This document shows positions 7,833-16,102 of a stretch of 29,612 bases of DNA, one piece after another. Each line of letters begins with the position of its first letter. Positions within the stretch are counted from its first letter, which is position 1. Below the pieces are notes generated by a model. That model made no database searches and was not told where the DNA came from. It saw only the letters and a program-made list of their open reading frames with translations. Where the stretch lies: NCBI GenBank assembly GCA_045634325.1, contig JAZRAA010000026.1:1-29612 (forward strand), read 5' to 3'. This DNA is from URNF01 sp045634325 (GTDB lineage: Bacteria > Bacillota > Clostridia > Oscillospirales > Acutalibacteraceae). A program made the translations under genes and the position numbers.

Positions 7833-8804
7833 ATGTGTACCGCATTGTCATTTTTACAACAAAAACATTATTTTGGCAGAACACTTGACTATGAAATGTC
7901 ATATGATGAAAAAATTACTATCACGCCAAGACACTATCCGCTTCGATTTAGCGGTGGGGAAGTAATGCGTGAGCATTATGCACTTATAGGTATGGCAGCC
8001 GGAGAAGATAGTTATCCTTTATATTATGATGCCATAAACGAAAAAGGGTTGGCGATGGCGGGTTTGCTGTTTACAGACAATGCATATTACCAAAAACCGT
8101 TACACGGCATGGAAAATGTCACTTCATTCGAGTTTATCCCACGGGTCTTGAGTCGTTGCAGTACGGTTAAGGAAGCCAAAAAAATGCTATCACAAGTACG
8201 TCTGACGGATATAGCTTTCAAAAAAGATATGCCGCCATCTCCGTTGCACTGGATAGTTGCTGATAAAAACCATGCAATTGTTGTTGAACCATTACAAGAT
8301 GGCTTAAAAATATATGATAATCCCGTGGGCGTGCTGGCAAACAACCCAACTTTCGATTATCACTTGTTGCGGTTAACGGATTTTATGGCGTTGCGCAACA
8401 CAACGCCCACAAACACGCTGTACAGTGAATTACCTTTACAACCGTATAGTCGTGGTATGGGGGCGATTGGTTTGCCCGGCGATTTTTCATCGTCATCACG
8501 ATTTGTACGCGCTGTATTTGGCAAATCAAATATTGCAAATGGAGTTTCAGATAAAGATGAAATCACACAATTTTTCCGTGTTCTGCGTACAGTGGAAGTG
8601 CCGCGGGGCTATGTAATGTTAGATAACGGGAAACAAGTGATTACCGTCTATACTTCTTGTTGTGATACAGAAAACGGTGTGTACTATTTTGCTTCGTATG
8701 AAGATAGCACCATTCGGTATGTGGATATGCATACTGTTGATTTAGAAGGTGAAAAGTTATTCCAATATCCGCTGCCGCGGAAAACAGAATTCCAGCCATT
8801 ATAA
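7833..8804 (+). CDS. Choloylglycine hydrolase family protein (bile salt hydrolase / penicillin V acylase-like)
   Basis: An Ntn-hydrolase of 323 residues that cleaves amide bonds of conjugated bile acids, penicillin V or N-acyl compounds. The start MCTA gives the Cys2 nucleophile after Met removal. Arg16 and Asp19 in GRTLDYE, Asn171 in VLANNPTFDYH and Arg223 in SSSSRF match the catalytic set. No signal peptide is seen, so it is probably cytoplasmic. At the position that is Asn in bile salt hydrolases and Tyr in penicillin acylases, this protein has Leu79 (GLAMAGLLF), so the substrate is uncertain. GGAGGG lies 7 bases before the ATG. It stands alone between a terminator and trkA; no clear terminator follows. 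Confidence 0.88.
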   Translation: MCTALSFLQQKHYFGRTLDYEMSYDEKITITPRHYPLRFSGGEVMREHYALIGMAAGEDSYPLYYDAINEKGLAMAGLLFTDNAYYQKPLHGMENVTSFEFIPRVLSRCSTVKEAKKMLSQVRLTDIAFKKDMPPSPLHWIVADKNHAIVVEPLQDGLKIYDNPVGVLANNPTFDYHLLRLTDFMALRNTTPTNTLYSELPLQPYSRGMGAIGLPGDFSSSSRFVRAVFGKSNIANGVSDKDEITQFFRVLRTVEVPRGYVMLDNGKQVITVYTSCCDTENGVYYFASYEDSTIRYVDMHTVDLEGEKLFQYPLPRKTEFQPL

Positions 8805-8861
8805 TAATTCGTACAAAAATTGAGTTTTCGTTCAAAACCTATAGAAAAAATTGAAAATATA

Positions 8862-8870
8862 TGTTATAGT
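8862..8870 (+). promoter_or_regulatory. Possible extended -10 promoter of trkA
   Basis: TGTTATAGT at 8862-8870 reads as TGn plus TATAGT, an extended -10 element about 43 bases before the trkA start. No good -35 hexamer stands at the usual distance, so this is tentative. Confidence 0.4.
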
Positions 8871-8912
8871 AATCATGTATACCACTATGAAACTTATATA
8901 GAGGATGAAAAA

Positions 8913-10271
8913 ATGAGAATTATTGTTGTAGGTTGCGGAAAAATTGGTACAGCGGTTATTGACAGCTTCGTAGCAGAAGGCCATGATGTTGTTGCGCTGG
9001 ACGTCAATCCGTCTGTCGTTTCGGAAATCACCAATATTTATGATGTCATCGGCGTGTGCGGAAACGGCGTGGATTGTGAACCGTTGCAGGAAGCCGAGGT
9101 AGAAAAAGCGGAATTATTGGTCGCTGTGACCGGTTCTGACGAACAAAACATGCTCAGTTGCTTTATGGCGCGGCGTATGGGTGCCAAACATACCATTGCA
9201 CGCATTCGCAATCCCGAATACAACGACCAAAGTCTGGTATTTATGCGTCAGCAGTTGAATTTGTCTATGGCAATCAACCCCGAAATGTTGGCAGCACAAG
9301 AATTATTTAAGATTTTGAAATTGCCGTCGGCAATCAACGTGGAAACATTTTCTCGTCGCAATTTTGAATTAATAGAATTGGTGTTACGTCCCAATTCTCC
9401 TTTTGCAGGAAATTCTTTGATAGATCTTCGCAAAAAATATCCTGCTAACTTTTTGGTATGTGTGGTGCAACGCGGAGAAACTGTTTATATACCTGACGGC
9501 GGTTTTGTTTTACAAGAAGGAGACCGTATTGGCGTCATGGCTACACCTACCGAAATTCATCGTCTTTTACGGTTGATGGATGTTATGCAAAAGCAAGCCA
9601 AACGCGTTATGATTCTCGGTGCCAGCCGCACAGCATACTATCTCGCAAAAATGTTGTTAGAAAATGGTACGACAGTTACGGTGATTGATAAAAGCCGTGC
9701 GCGTTGTGAGGAATTTTCTACACTTTTGCCCGGTGCGATGATTATTGAAGGCGATGGGGTAGAGCAAGAATTGTTGTTAGAGGAAGGCTTGGAAACCACC
9801 GACGCGTTTGTTTCACTCACAGATATGGATGAGCAAAATATATTAGTATCCATTTTTGCTTCCCACCACAACGTTCCTAAAGTGATTACTAAAGTCAATC
9901 GTACCGAATTGGCCGGTATGGCAGAAAAATTGGGATTAGAATGTGTTATCACACCTAAAAAAATGATTGCGGACGTTGTGTGCCGTTATGCACGTGCTCT
10001 GAAAAATTCTCTTGGTAGCAAAGTTGAGACCTTATACAAATTAATGGATGGAAAGGCAGAAGCTTTGGAATTCATGGCGCAACCTGATTTTAAGGGTCAA
10101 AATATACCGCTAAAAGACTTACAGCTCAAACCATACGTTTTGATTGCAGGCATTGTGCGTGCACGTAAAACAATTTTGCCGACCGGTGACGATACTATTC
10201 GCGCCGGTGATAAAGTCATCGTACTGGCGGCGGGTAAACGGTTTGAGGATTTGGCCGATATCTTGCAGTAA
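8913..10271 (+). CDS. trkA: Trk system potassium uptake regulatory protein TrkA
   Basis: The cytosolic NAD(H)/ATP-binding gating subunit of a K+ channel, partner of TrkH downstream. The 452-residue protein is a tandem: RCK_N with the dinucleotide motif GCGKIG near residue 8, RCK_C (about 140-220, ending in VMATPTEIHRLLRLM), a second RCK_N starting KRVMILGASRTAYYLA, and a second RCK_C at the C-terminus (VLAAGKRFEDLADIL). That is the full double-length TrkA form, not the single-unit KtrA. I start at ATG 8913 (MRIIVVGCGKIG) because GAGG lies 8 bases upstream; the longer frame from a TTG adds residues outside the family. Twenty-one bases separate it from trkH. Confidence 0.95.
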   Translation: MRIIVVGCGKIGTAVIDSFVAEGHDVVALDVNPSVVSEITNIYDVIGVCGNGVDCEPLQEAEVEKAELLVAVTGSDEQNMLSCFMARRMGAKHTIARIRNPEYNDQSLVFMRQQLNLSMAINPEMLAAQELFKILKLPSAINVETFSRRNFELIELVLRPNSPFAGNSLIDLRKKYPANFLVCVVQRGETVYIPDGGFVLQEGDRIGVMATPTEIHRLLRLMDVMQKQAKRVMILGASRTAYYLAKMLLENGTTVTVIDKSRARCEEFSTLLPGAMIIEGDGVEQELLLEEGLETTDAFVSLTDMDEQNILVSIFASHHNVPKVITKVNRTELAGMAEKLGLECVITPKKMIADVVCRYARALKNSLGSKVETLYKLMDGKAEALEFMAQPDFKGQNIPLKDLQLKPYVLIAGIVRARKTILPTGDDTIRAGDKVIVLAAGKRFEDLADILQ

Positions 10272-10292
10272 AAGCGTGCGGAGGCAAACATA

Positions 10293-11735
10293 ATGAACTA
10301 TAAAATGATTGCATATACACTGGGCAAAATGATACTAACAGAAGCTTGTTTGTTAGTATTACCGCTTGCGGTTGCCCTTCTTTACCATGAGAGCGTGTAT
10401 TTGGCTTTTCTGCTAACGATTGGTATTACTATATTAATAGCACTCCCGCTTTTGCTGTTTTGCAAACCGAAAAATCCGGCTTTATATGCAAAAGAAGGCT
10501 TGGTAATAGCCGCATTAGCGTGGATCCTTTTCTCTGTTATCGGTGCACTGCCTTTTGTTATCAGCAGAGAAATACCGCATTTCGTCGATGCTTTTTTTGA
10601 AACAGTTAGCGGACTTACCACCACCGGCGCTTCCGTCTTGAACAATGTGGAAGCGCTCAGCCATGGCCTTCTATTTTGGCGTTCCTTTACAAACTGGATA
10701 GGCGGTATGGGTGTGCTGGTTTTCTTGTTTGCAATTGTTTCCGGCTCCTCGGGACGTTTTATGCACATTTTACGTGCAGAAATGCCCGGGCCGATTGTAG
10801 GAAAGTTGTTGCCGCGCATCAAGGATACAGCCAAAATCTTATATATGATATATATCGGTTTGACAGCCACTTTAGCTGTTTTATTAATTTGCGGCGGTAT
10901 GCCTGTTTTTGACAGCATTCTACATGCGTTTGCAACAGCCGGTACAGGTGGATTTTCCACGCAAGCAGATGGATTTGCTTCATACAGCCCGTATATCCAA
11001 TGGGTTGTTACCGTTTTTATGCTGTTGTTTGGCGTTAACTTTAATCTATATTATTTTCTGTTAATTCGTCATTTTCGTTCTGTGTTTAAAAACAGGGAAT
11101 TGTGGACATATATCGGCATAGTGGTGGCATGCGTCACTTGCATTACCATCAAAAATTTGCCGCTATTTGACGGCGTTTTAAACACAATACGCCATTCTGC
11201 TTTCCAAGTATCCTCCATGATTACCACAACAGGATTTGCAACCACAGATTTTGCCGTTTGGTCTGACTTTTCCAAAACCATTCTACTGCTGTTAATGTTT
11301 ATTGGCGGCTGTGCAGGTTCTACCGCGGGCGGTTTGAAAATATCTCGCGCTTTGATACTTAGCCGCGTTATACGCCGTGAAATCCGTCGTGTTTTACATC
11401 CGCGCTCGGTTACCACTGTTAAATTGGACGGTAAACAACTGGACGAGCCAACCTTGTCCGGTGTAAATACGTATTTCGCCTTATACATTAGTTGTATTGC
11501 CGCGGTTTTCCTGATTCTTTCTTTTGAACCATTCGGATTTGAAACCAACTTTTCTGCGGCGGTGTCCTGCTTTAACAACATCGGACCGGGTTTGGGTGCG
11601 GTTGGCCCTATGAGCAATTATGACGGTTATTCCGTATTGTCTAAATATGTGTTATCTTTCGCCATGTTATTGGGTCGTTTAGAGATATATCCGCTGTTAC
11701 TCACATTTTTGCCTGCCACATGGAAGAGGAGATAA
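10293..11735 (+). CDS. trkH: Trk-type potassium uptake protein TrkH
   Basis: Membrane K+-translocating subunit, 480 residues, with the four-repeat membrane-pore-membrane organisation of the TrkH/KtrB superfamily. Selectivity-filter-like segments are visible as TVSGLTTTGASV, ATAGTGGFSTQ, MITTTGFAT and CFNNIGPGLGAVGPM, one per repeat. The second part of each repeat is strongly hydrophobic. GGAGG lies 10 bases before the ATG. The last codons contain the ribosome binding site of the lipoprotein gene, and the stop overlaps an ATG (TAATG), so downstream translation is probably coupled. Confidence 0.95.
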   Translation: MNYKMIAYTLGKMILTEACLLVLPLAVALLYHESVYLAFLLTIGITILIALPLLLFCKPKNPALYAKEGLVIAALAWILFSVIGALPFVISREIPHFVDAFFETVSGLTTTGASVLNNVEALSHGLLFWRSFTNWIGGMGVLVFLFAIVSGSSGRFMHILRAEMPGPIVGKLLPRIKDTAKILYMIYIGLTATLAVLLICGGMPVFDSILHAFATAGTGGFSTQADGFASYSPYIQWVVTVFMLLFGVNFNLYYFLLIRHFRSVFKNRELWTYIGIVVACVTCITIKNLPLFDGVLNTIRHSAFQVSSMITTTGFATTDFAVWSDFSKTILLLLMFIGGCAGSTAGGLKISRALILSRVIRREIRRVLHPRSVTTVKLDGKQLDEPTLSGVNTYFALYISCIAAVFLILSFEPFGFETNFSAAVSCFNNIGPGLGAVGPMSNYDGYSVLSKYVLSFAMLLGRLEIYPLLLTFLPATWKRR

Positions 11736-11740
11736 TGTTG

Positions 11741-12214
11741 ATGAGAAAAATAATTTACGGTATAATGGCGTGTTTGCTGCTGTGTCTGACCGCTTGCGGT
11801 GCACAACCCCTTGAAGAAGATTTCCCGCCGGAGCCGACTATTGCTTTTGAAAGCATTTTCACTATAGAAAAAGTCAAAGATTTAAGCGGTATTTCTGTTA
11901 CACAGATACAGAATTTCAACGACGGTTCTATCGCATATTTTAACGAGGATTTTTCTGAAGCTATATATATGTCCTATTCTGAAATGTCGATTGCAGATTT
12001 TGATACTATGCTACAGGGATTTTCAGAAATAGGAACTTTAGTGGATGCACCTAATTTGAGCGAAAAAGCCGTTTGGTGTGAAAATAGTTGTAATTTGTTG
12101 ATATTTGAAAACGGTAAAGCGCTGGATATTCAAGTGCAATACGATACCGCACGTCCCAACGACAGTTTGCTCGCCGCGAGACAACTAGGTTATGTATTGT
12201 TGCAGAATTGGTGA
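11741..12214 (+). CDS. Unrecognised small lipoprotein, third gene of the trk operon
   Basis: A 157-residue secreted lipoprotein with MRKIIYGIM, a hydrophobic core and lipobox LTAC (Cys19). The mature part is acidic, about 138 residues, with no repeats or motif I can name. It shares the general look of small Clostridia lipoproteins that carry a short uncharacterised domain. The start at 11741 is chosen because GAGGAG lies 9 bases upstream and a basic signal-peptide N-region results; ATGs at 11720 and 11735 are also in frame. It overlaps no conserved part of trkH and ends 8 bases before the HD gene. Its position suggests a role linked to K+ uptake or turgor, which is inference only. Confidence 0.82.
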   Translation: MRKIIYGIMACLLLCLTACGAQPLEEDFPPEPTIAFESIFTIEKVKDLSGISVTQIQNFNDGSIAYFNEDFSEAIYMSYSEMSIADFDTMLQGFSEIGTLVDAPNLSEKAVWCENSCNLLIFENGKALDIQVQYDTARPNDSLLAARQLGYVLLQNW

Positions 12215-12222
12215 GGGAAGAT

Positions 12223-12882
12223 ATGATTACTTTTGAACAACTCAAATCTATGGAATCCATCAACACATACATTCGTCAAGCAGATATATCTTTACAAACA
12301 TTAGGATATACCGAACATAGCTTTGCGCACGTTACCCACGTAGCAAATATTGCCGCATATGTGTTAACTACATTGGGATATTCTCAGCATGAGGTAGAAT
12401 TGGTCAAAATTGCGGCATATTTGCACGATATCGGCAATCTCGTCAACCGCATCGAACATTCTCAGAGTGGCGCTGTGATGGCATTTCGCATACTTGACGG
12501 CTTAGGGATGTCTGCGGAAGATTTAGCAGTGGTAGTCACCGCTATCGGTAACCACGATGAAGGTACGGGTGTTCCTGTGAATGCGGTTGCCGCTGCTTTG
12601 ATTTTGGCAGATAAGAGTGATGTACGCCGTTCTCGTGTACGTAATCAAGATTTAACCTCGTTTGATATTCACGACAGGGTCAATTACTCGGTGCAAGCAT
12701 CGGCGTTGCATATCAATGAGAACAAAACCCACATCACATTACAGTTAACAATCGACCCGCAGTTTAGTTCGGTAATGGATTATTTTGAAATCTTTATGGT
12801 GCGTATGAATATGTGCCGTAAGGCTGCTGAAAAACTGGGCTTGCAATTCAAGTTAACCATTAACGACCAACAATTAATGTAA
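12223..12882 (+). CDS. HD-domain metal-dependent phosphohydrolase
   Basis: A 219-residue cytosolic protein with an HD-fold core. Visible metal-ligand candidates are His32/His36/His39 in EHSFAHVTHV, the H68-D69 pair in AAYLHDIGN, the His in NRIEHSQSG, the NHD triplet in AIGNHDEGTG and the Asp in ILADKSDVRRSR. This is the full H...HD...H...D set, so it is probably active on a phosphorylated nucleotide or similar substrate; the substrate cannot be read from sequence. The ATG at 12223 has GAGGG 5 bases upstream; an in-frame TTG at 12208 is less likely. It is the last gene of the trkA-trkH-lipoprotein cluster and is closed by a strong terminator. Confidence 0.87.
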   Translation: MITFEQLKSMESINTYIRQADISLQTLGYTEHSFAHVTHVANIAAYVLTTLGYSQHEVELVKIAAYLHDIGNLVNRIEHSQSGAVMAFRILDGLGMSAEDLAVVVTAIGNHDEGTGVPVNAVAAALILADKSDVRRSRVRNQDLTSFDIHDRVNYSVQASALHINENKTHITLQLTIDPQFSSVMDYFEIFMVRMNMCRKAAEKLGLQFKLTINDQQLM

Positions 12883-12916
12883 AAAACTCCGTATGGCTAA
12901 GCCATACGGAGTTTTT
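12882..12916. terminator. Bidirectional terminator between HD gene and abrB-like gene
   Basis: CTCCGTATGGC at 12887-12897 and GCCATACGGAG at 12901-12911 form a perfect stem flanked by A6 on the left and T5 on the right, so it reads as an intrinsic terminator in both directions. It lies exactly between the convergent stop codons. Confidence 0.95.
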
Positions 12917-13160
12917 ATATTTTTTCGGACAATTCTTTTAGACAAGCGGGGCAGACGTTATACCCTTTAAAGGTGACCACGTCACGTGCATTCTGACAGA
13001 AAATACAACTGGGTTGATATTTTCGCAACATTACCATATTATCTTCCGTGAAGATTTCCATCGGTGTATTTTCTTGAATATCCAGCACTTTGCGGATTTC
13101 TTTTGGGATAACAATACGTCCTAAAAAGTCCACCTTTCGCACGATACCGGTAGGTTTCAT
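12915..13160 (-). CDS. AbrB/SpoVT-family transcriptional regulator with C-terminal zinc ribbon
   Basis: An 81-residue DNA-binding protein. Residues 1-47 are a swapped-hairpin AbrB domain (GIVRKVDFLGRIVIPKEIR followed by an acidic MEIFTED strand). Residues 48-81 carry a zinc-ribbon-like CxxC...CxxC (Cys52, Cys55, Cys70, Cys73). This two-part architecture recurs in Clostridia and differs from transition-state AbrB of Bacillus, which lacks the ribbon. It probably dimerises through the hairpins. GAGGTG precedes the ATG. It has its own promoter at 13201-13228, and its targets are unknown. Confidence 0.9.
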   Translation of the reverse strand: MKPTGIVRKVDFLGRIVIPKEIRKVLDIQENTPMEIFTEDNMVMLRKYQPSCIFCQNARDVVTFKGYNVCPACLKELSEKI

Positions 13161-13200
13161 CGTAACACCTCAATTTCCATTTTCTGACATTTATGTATAT

Positions 13201-13228
13201 ATAATAACATTTTTTTAGTAAAAGTCAA
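13201..13228 (-). promoter_or_regulatory. SigmaA-type promoter of the abrB-like gene
   Basis: On the minus strand TTGACT (plus-strand 13223-13228) and TATTAT (13201-13206) have 16-base spacing. The -10 lies about 40 bases upstream of the ATG. Confidence 0.65.
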
Positions 13229-13253
13229 ATAAATTTCAAAAATTCGACTTGGT

Positions 13254-13290
13254 AAAAATAGGAAAGAGGTGCTGTTTGAAACAGCACCTC
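13254..13290 (-). terminator. Terminator after the Cys-rich small gene
   Basis: GAGGTGCTGTTT at 13266-13277 is followed after one base by its reverse complement AAACAGCACCTC at 13279-13290. Read on the minus strand the stem is followed by an interrupted pyrimidine tract ending in TTTTT. It lies 24 bases after the stop of the small gene and before the abrB-like promoter. Confidence 0.7.
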
Positions 13291-13314
13291 TCCACATTTA
13301 CCGTCTTTTACAGA

Positions 13315-13425
13315 TTAGCAACCGCAGCCACAGCCGCAATCACTGTCATCAATCAGCAACAAAATGACGATAATGAACAGCAACCAAGAGCAATCGATAC
13401 CGTTAAAGAGATTACGCAGACACAT
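13315..13425 (-). CDS. Small Cys-rich membrane peptide, 36 residues
   Basis: A short minus-strand gene with an excellent ribosome binding site (AGGAGGTGG, about 7 bases before ATG at 13425-13423). The product starts MCLRNLFNGIDCSWLLF, continues with a hydrophobic run IIVILLLI long enough for one short membrane span, then an acidic DDSD and a C-terminal alternating Cys-Gly tail CGCGCGC. It ends at TAA 13315 and has its own terminator. Tiny high-cysteine proteins of this style occur in many Clostridia with no known role. Metal binding by the tail is possible but not shown. Confidence 0.78.
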   Translation of the reverse strand: MCLRNLFNGIDCSWLLFIIVILLLIDDSDCGCGCGC

Positions 13426-13555
13426 ATTGTTTCCACCTCCTCCTTTTCATTCCTATAGTATGAAACCGCCAGAAAAGGTGTGCGTGTATAAGCATAAAAA
13501 AACAGTCATATACTTTTTATATGCGCAAAATATATCTGTATAAAGGAGAAAAGGT

Positions 13556-16012
13556 ATGCAATACCGTTTTAAAGATTTTACTGAAAAGGCCAACCTTGCA
13601 CTGAACTTGGCAATAGAAGCTGCACAAGAACTCGGACACACCTATGTTGGAACGGAACATATAGTGCTGGGATTATTGCGTGAAGGCGTAGGGGTAGCAT
13701 CGGTAGTATTGGTGAACTTTGGTGTAACAGCCACACTTTTTGAACAAAAGCTTACACAAACTGAAAGCATTGGAGAACCTACAGTTGTAACACCACAAGA
13801 TTTCAGCCCACGTGCCAAAGCGACACTGGAAAAAGCTGTGCAGTTTGCAGCGCAACAACAGTATGGATACGTGGGTACCGAGCATCTTTTGACAGCAATT
13901 ATTCGTGATACGGACAGTGTAGGCTTCCGAATTTTAAAATTAATATGCCCACGTGCGGAAAATATCGAAAAAGCGTTAGGGGATACCAGCAAGCCAATGT
14001 TCAACGATACAGATAAGAAAACCGCTAAAGATTTCCACAAAAGCACGGTGTTGCAATACGGCCGTGATTTAACAGCACTTGCGCGCAAAGATAAAATAGA
14101 CCCTGTTATCGGAAGAGAAAAAGAAATTGCACACGTAATTCGCATTTTAGTGCGCCGCACAAAAAACAATCCCTGTTTAATCGGTGAACCTGGTGTAGGG
14201 AAAACTGCTATCGCCGAGGGACTTGCTACTAAAATAATTGCCGGAGAAGTACCGGAAATTTTATTAGCAAAACGCGTAATTTATTTAGACCTCAACAGTA
14301 TGATAGCAGGGACAAAATATCGCGGCGATTTTGAAGAAAGAATCAAACGCACTATCGAAGAAGTTATCCATAACAAAGATATCATATTGTTTATAGATGA
14401 ATTACACACACTAATAGGTGCAGGAACAGCAGAAGGGGCGGTAGATGCATCCAATATATTAAAACCATATTTAGCAAGGGGTGAACTGCAACTTATCGGT
14501 GCTACCACCTTACAAGAATACCGTAAGCACATCGAAAAAGATGCCGCTTTGGAGCGGCGGTTTCAATCGGTACGTGTAGAGCAGCCCACCATCGTACAAA
14601 CCAAAGCAATTTTGACAGGTCTACGAGACAGATATGAAGCGCATCATATGGTTAAAATTAGTGATGAGGCTATTTGTGCCGCCGCTGAATTATCAGCCAG
14701 ATATATTGCTGACCGCTTTTTGCCGGATAAGGCAATTGATATCATAGATGAAACAGCCGCAGAAGTACGTTTACGCACACTAAAAGAAAATCCTCAGATT
14801 GTACAGTTAGAAAATCGTATTAAAGAAATAGGTATACAATTACGTATCGCCGTCAATACGCAGGAGTATGAAAAAGCCGCGTGTTTGCGAGATGAAGAGG
14901 ATACATTGCGTGACACTTTACAAGCGGCGCGTAAAAAATATACAGATGAACAAAAAAAGCAAGTACGTGTTGTCACTGCCCGAGACATCGCACAAACCGT
15001 TTCTGAGTGGACGGGTGTGCCGGTTAAAGACATCAACAGGGAAGAAGGGAGGTTGCTACAGGACCTAGAAGTAGAACTTTCTCAACGCGTTATAGGACAA
15101 AATGCGGCCGTAAAAAAGGTGGCAAACGCTATTCGTCGCGGACGCACAGGGATACAAGATCCAAACCGTCCCATCGGTTCTTTTATCTTTTTAGGACCCA
15201 GCGGTGTGGGGAAAACTGAACTTTGTAAAGCAGTGGCAGCCATCGCTTTTAGTAGTGAGCAAAACTGTATCCGACTGGATATGTCGGAATATATGGAAAA
15301 GCACGCCGTTTCACGCTTAATCGGCGCGCCACCCGGCTATGTTGGATATGACGAAGGTGGTCAATTAACCGAAAAAGTGCGGCAACGCCCGTATAGTGTG
15401 GTTGTTTTGGATGAAATCGAAAAAGCACACCCGGATATTTTTAATTTGTTGTTGCAAGTATTGGAAGAAGGCGTTTTAACCGATTCACAAGGCAGACAAG
15501 TCAATTTTCGCAACACAATTATTATCATGACATCTAATATAGGCAGTGAAATCCTTACAAAAGCACACAAAGTGGGTTTTGCAAGCGAGGAGAAACAATC
15601 TACAGCCGAACAAAAAGAGACAGAACGCATTGTTTTAAGCGAACTAAAAAAACATTTTCGACCCGAATTTATTAATCGCGTAGATGATATGGTTGTTTTC
15701 ACCACCTTACAACCAGAACACGTGCAAACAATCACAGCGAAAATGATACAAGAACTGCAAATTCGACTCGAGAAATGTGGTATGAAAACTATTTTCTCAG
15801 AAACCGCCATTGCACTGCTTGCACGAAAAGGGTATGATAAAACCAGTGGGGTACGTCCGCTAAGGCGGTTAATTCAAACTGAAATTGAAAATCCGTTGGC
15901 AGATATTTTCATTAAACACTCGAAAAATGATCAACTATATATTCAAATCGACACAAAGGATAACCATTTTACTTTTGAAACGGTTTATAACACAGTCGGT
16001 TTAAGGGTTTGA
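13556..16012 (+). CDS. clpC: ATP-dependent Clp protease ATP-binding subunit ClpC
   Basis: An AAA+ unfoldase of 818 residues that feeds substrates to ClpP. In order: two Clp_N repeats (about 5-145), Walker A GEPGVGKT at 210-217 with Walker B FIDE near 279-282, a middle domain with a UVR-like stretch (QEYEKAACLRDEE, about 436-448), a second Walker A GPSGVGKT at 547-554 with VVLDEIEK, and a VGF tripeptide in AHKVGFASEE that is the ClpP-docking loop. A C-terminal D2-small domain completes it. AAAGGAG lies before the ATG. The usual ctsR, mcsA and mcsB partners are absent; its neighbours are unrelated genes. No CtsR-type operator was recognised in the upstream 130 bases. Confidence 0.95.
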   Translation: MQYRFKDFTEKANLALNLAIEAAQELGHTYVGTEHIVLGLLREGVGVASVVLVNFGVTATLFEQKLTQTESIGEPTVVTPQDFSPRAKATLEKAVQFAAQQQYGYVGTEHLLTAIIRDTDSVGFRILKLICPRAENIEKALGDTSKPMFNDTDKKTAKDFHKSTVLQYGRDLTALARKDKIDPVIGREKEIAHVIRILVRRTKNNPCLIGEPGVGKTAIAEGLATKIIAGEVPEILLAKRVIYLDLNSMIAGTKYRGDFEERIKRTIEEVIHNKDIILFIDELHTLIGAGTAEGAVDASNILKPYLARGELQLIGATTLQEYRKHIEKDAALERRFQSVRVEQPTIVQTKAILTGLRDRYEAHHMVKISDEAICAAAELSARYIADRFLPDKAIDIIDETAAEVRLRTLKENPQIVQLENRIKEIGIQLRIAVNTQEYEKAACLRDEEDTLRDTLQAARKKYTDEQKKQVRVVTARDIAQTVSEWTGVPVKDINREEGRLLQDLEVELSQRVIGQNAAVKKVANAIRRGRTGIQDPNRPIGSFIFLGPSGVGKTELCKAVAAIAFSSEQNCIRLDMSEYMEKHAVSRLIGAPPGYVGYDEGGQLTEKVRQRPYSVVVLDEIEKAHPDIFNLLLQVLEEGVLTDSQGRQVNFRNTIIIMTSNIGSEILTKAHKVGFASEEKQSTAEQKETERIVLSELKKHFRPEFINRVDDMVVFTTLQPEHVQTITAKMIQELQIRLEKCGMKTIFSETAIALLARKGYDKTSGVRPLRRLIQTEIENPLADIFIKHSKNDQLYIQIDTKDNHFTFETVYNTVGLRV

Positions 16013-16045
16013 ATAGAAATTCCTCATAAAAAACGCTCATATTTA

Positions 16046-16073
16046 TTGATTTTTATACAAAATATTGTATACT
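16046..16073 (+). promoter_or_regulatory. SigmaA-type promoter with palindrome, upstream of the HPr-like gene
   Basis: TTGATT at 16046-16051 and TATACT at 16068-16073 have 16-base spacing. A perfect palindrome TATACAA-AATA-TTGTATA (16054-16071) fills the spacer and part of the -10, a typical place for a repressor site. The promoter lies about 30 bases before the ATG. Confidence 0.65.
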
Positions 16074-16102
16074 AATACTATAAGAAGCGGGAGGGGTTAA
16101 AA

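Noticed and set aside
13249..13458. A 69-codon plus-strand open frame before clpC
   Set aside because: It runs antisense through the Cys-rich small gene, which has a far better ribosome binding site. The plus-strand product includes the terminator stem and has no start signal.
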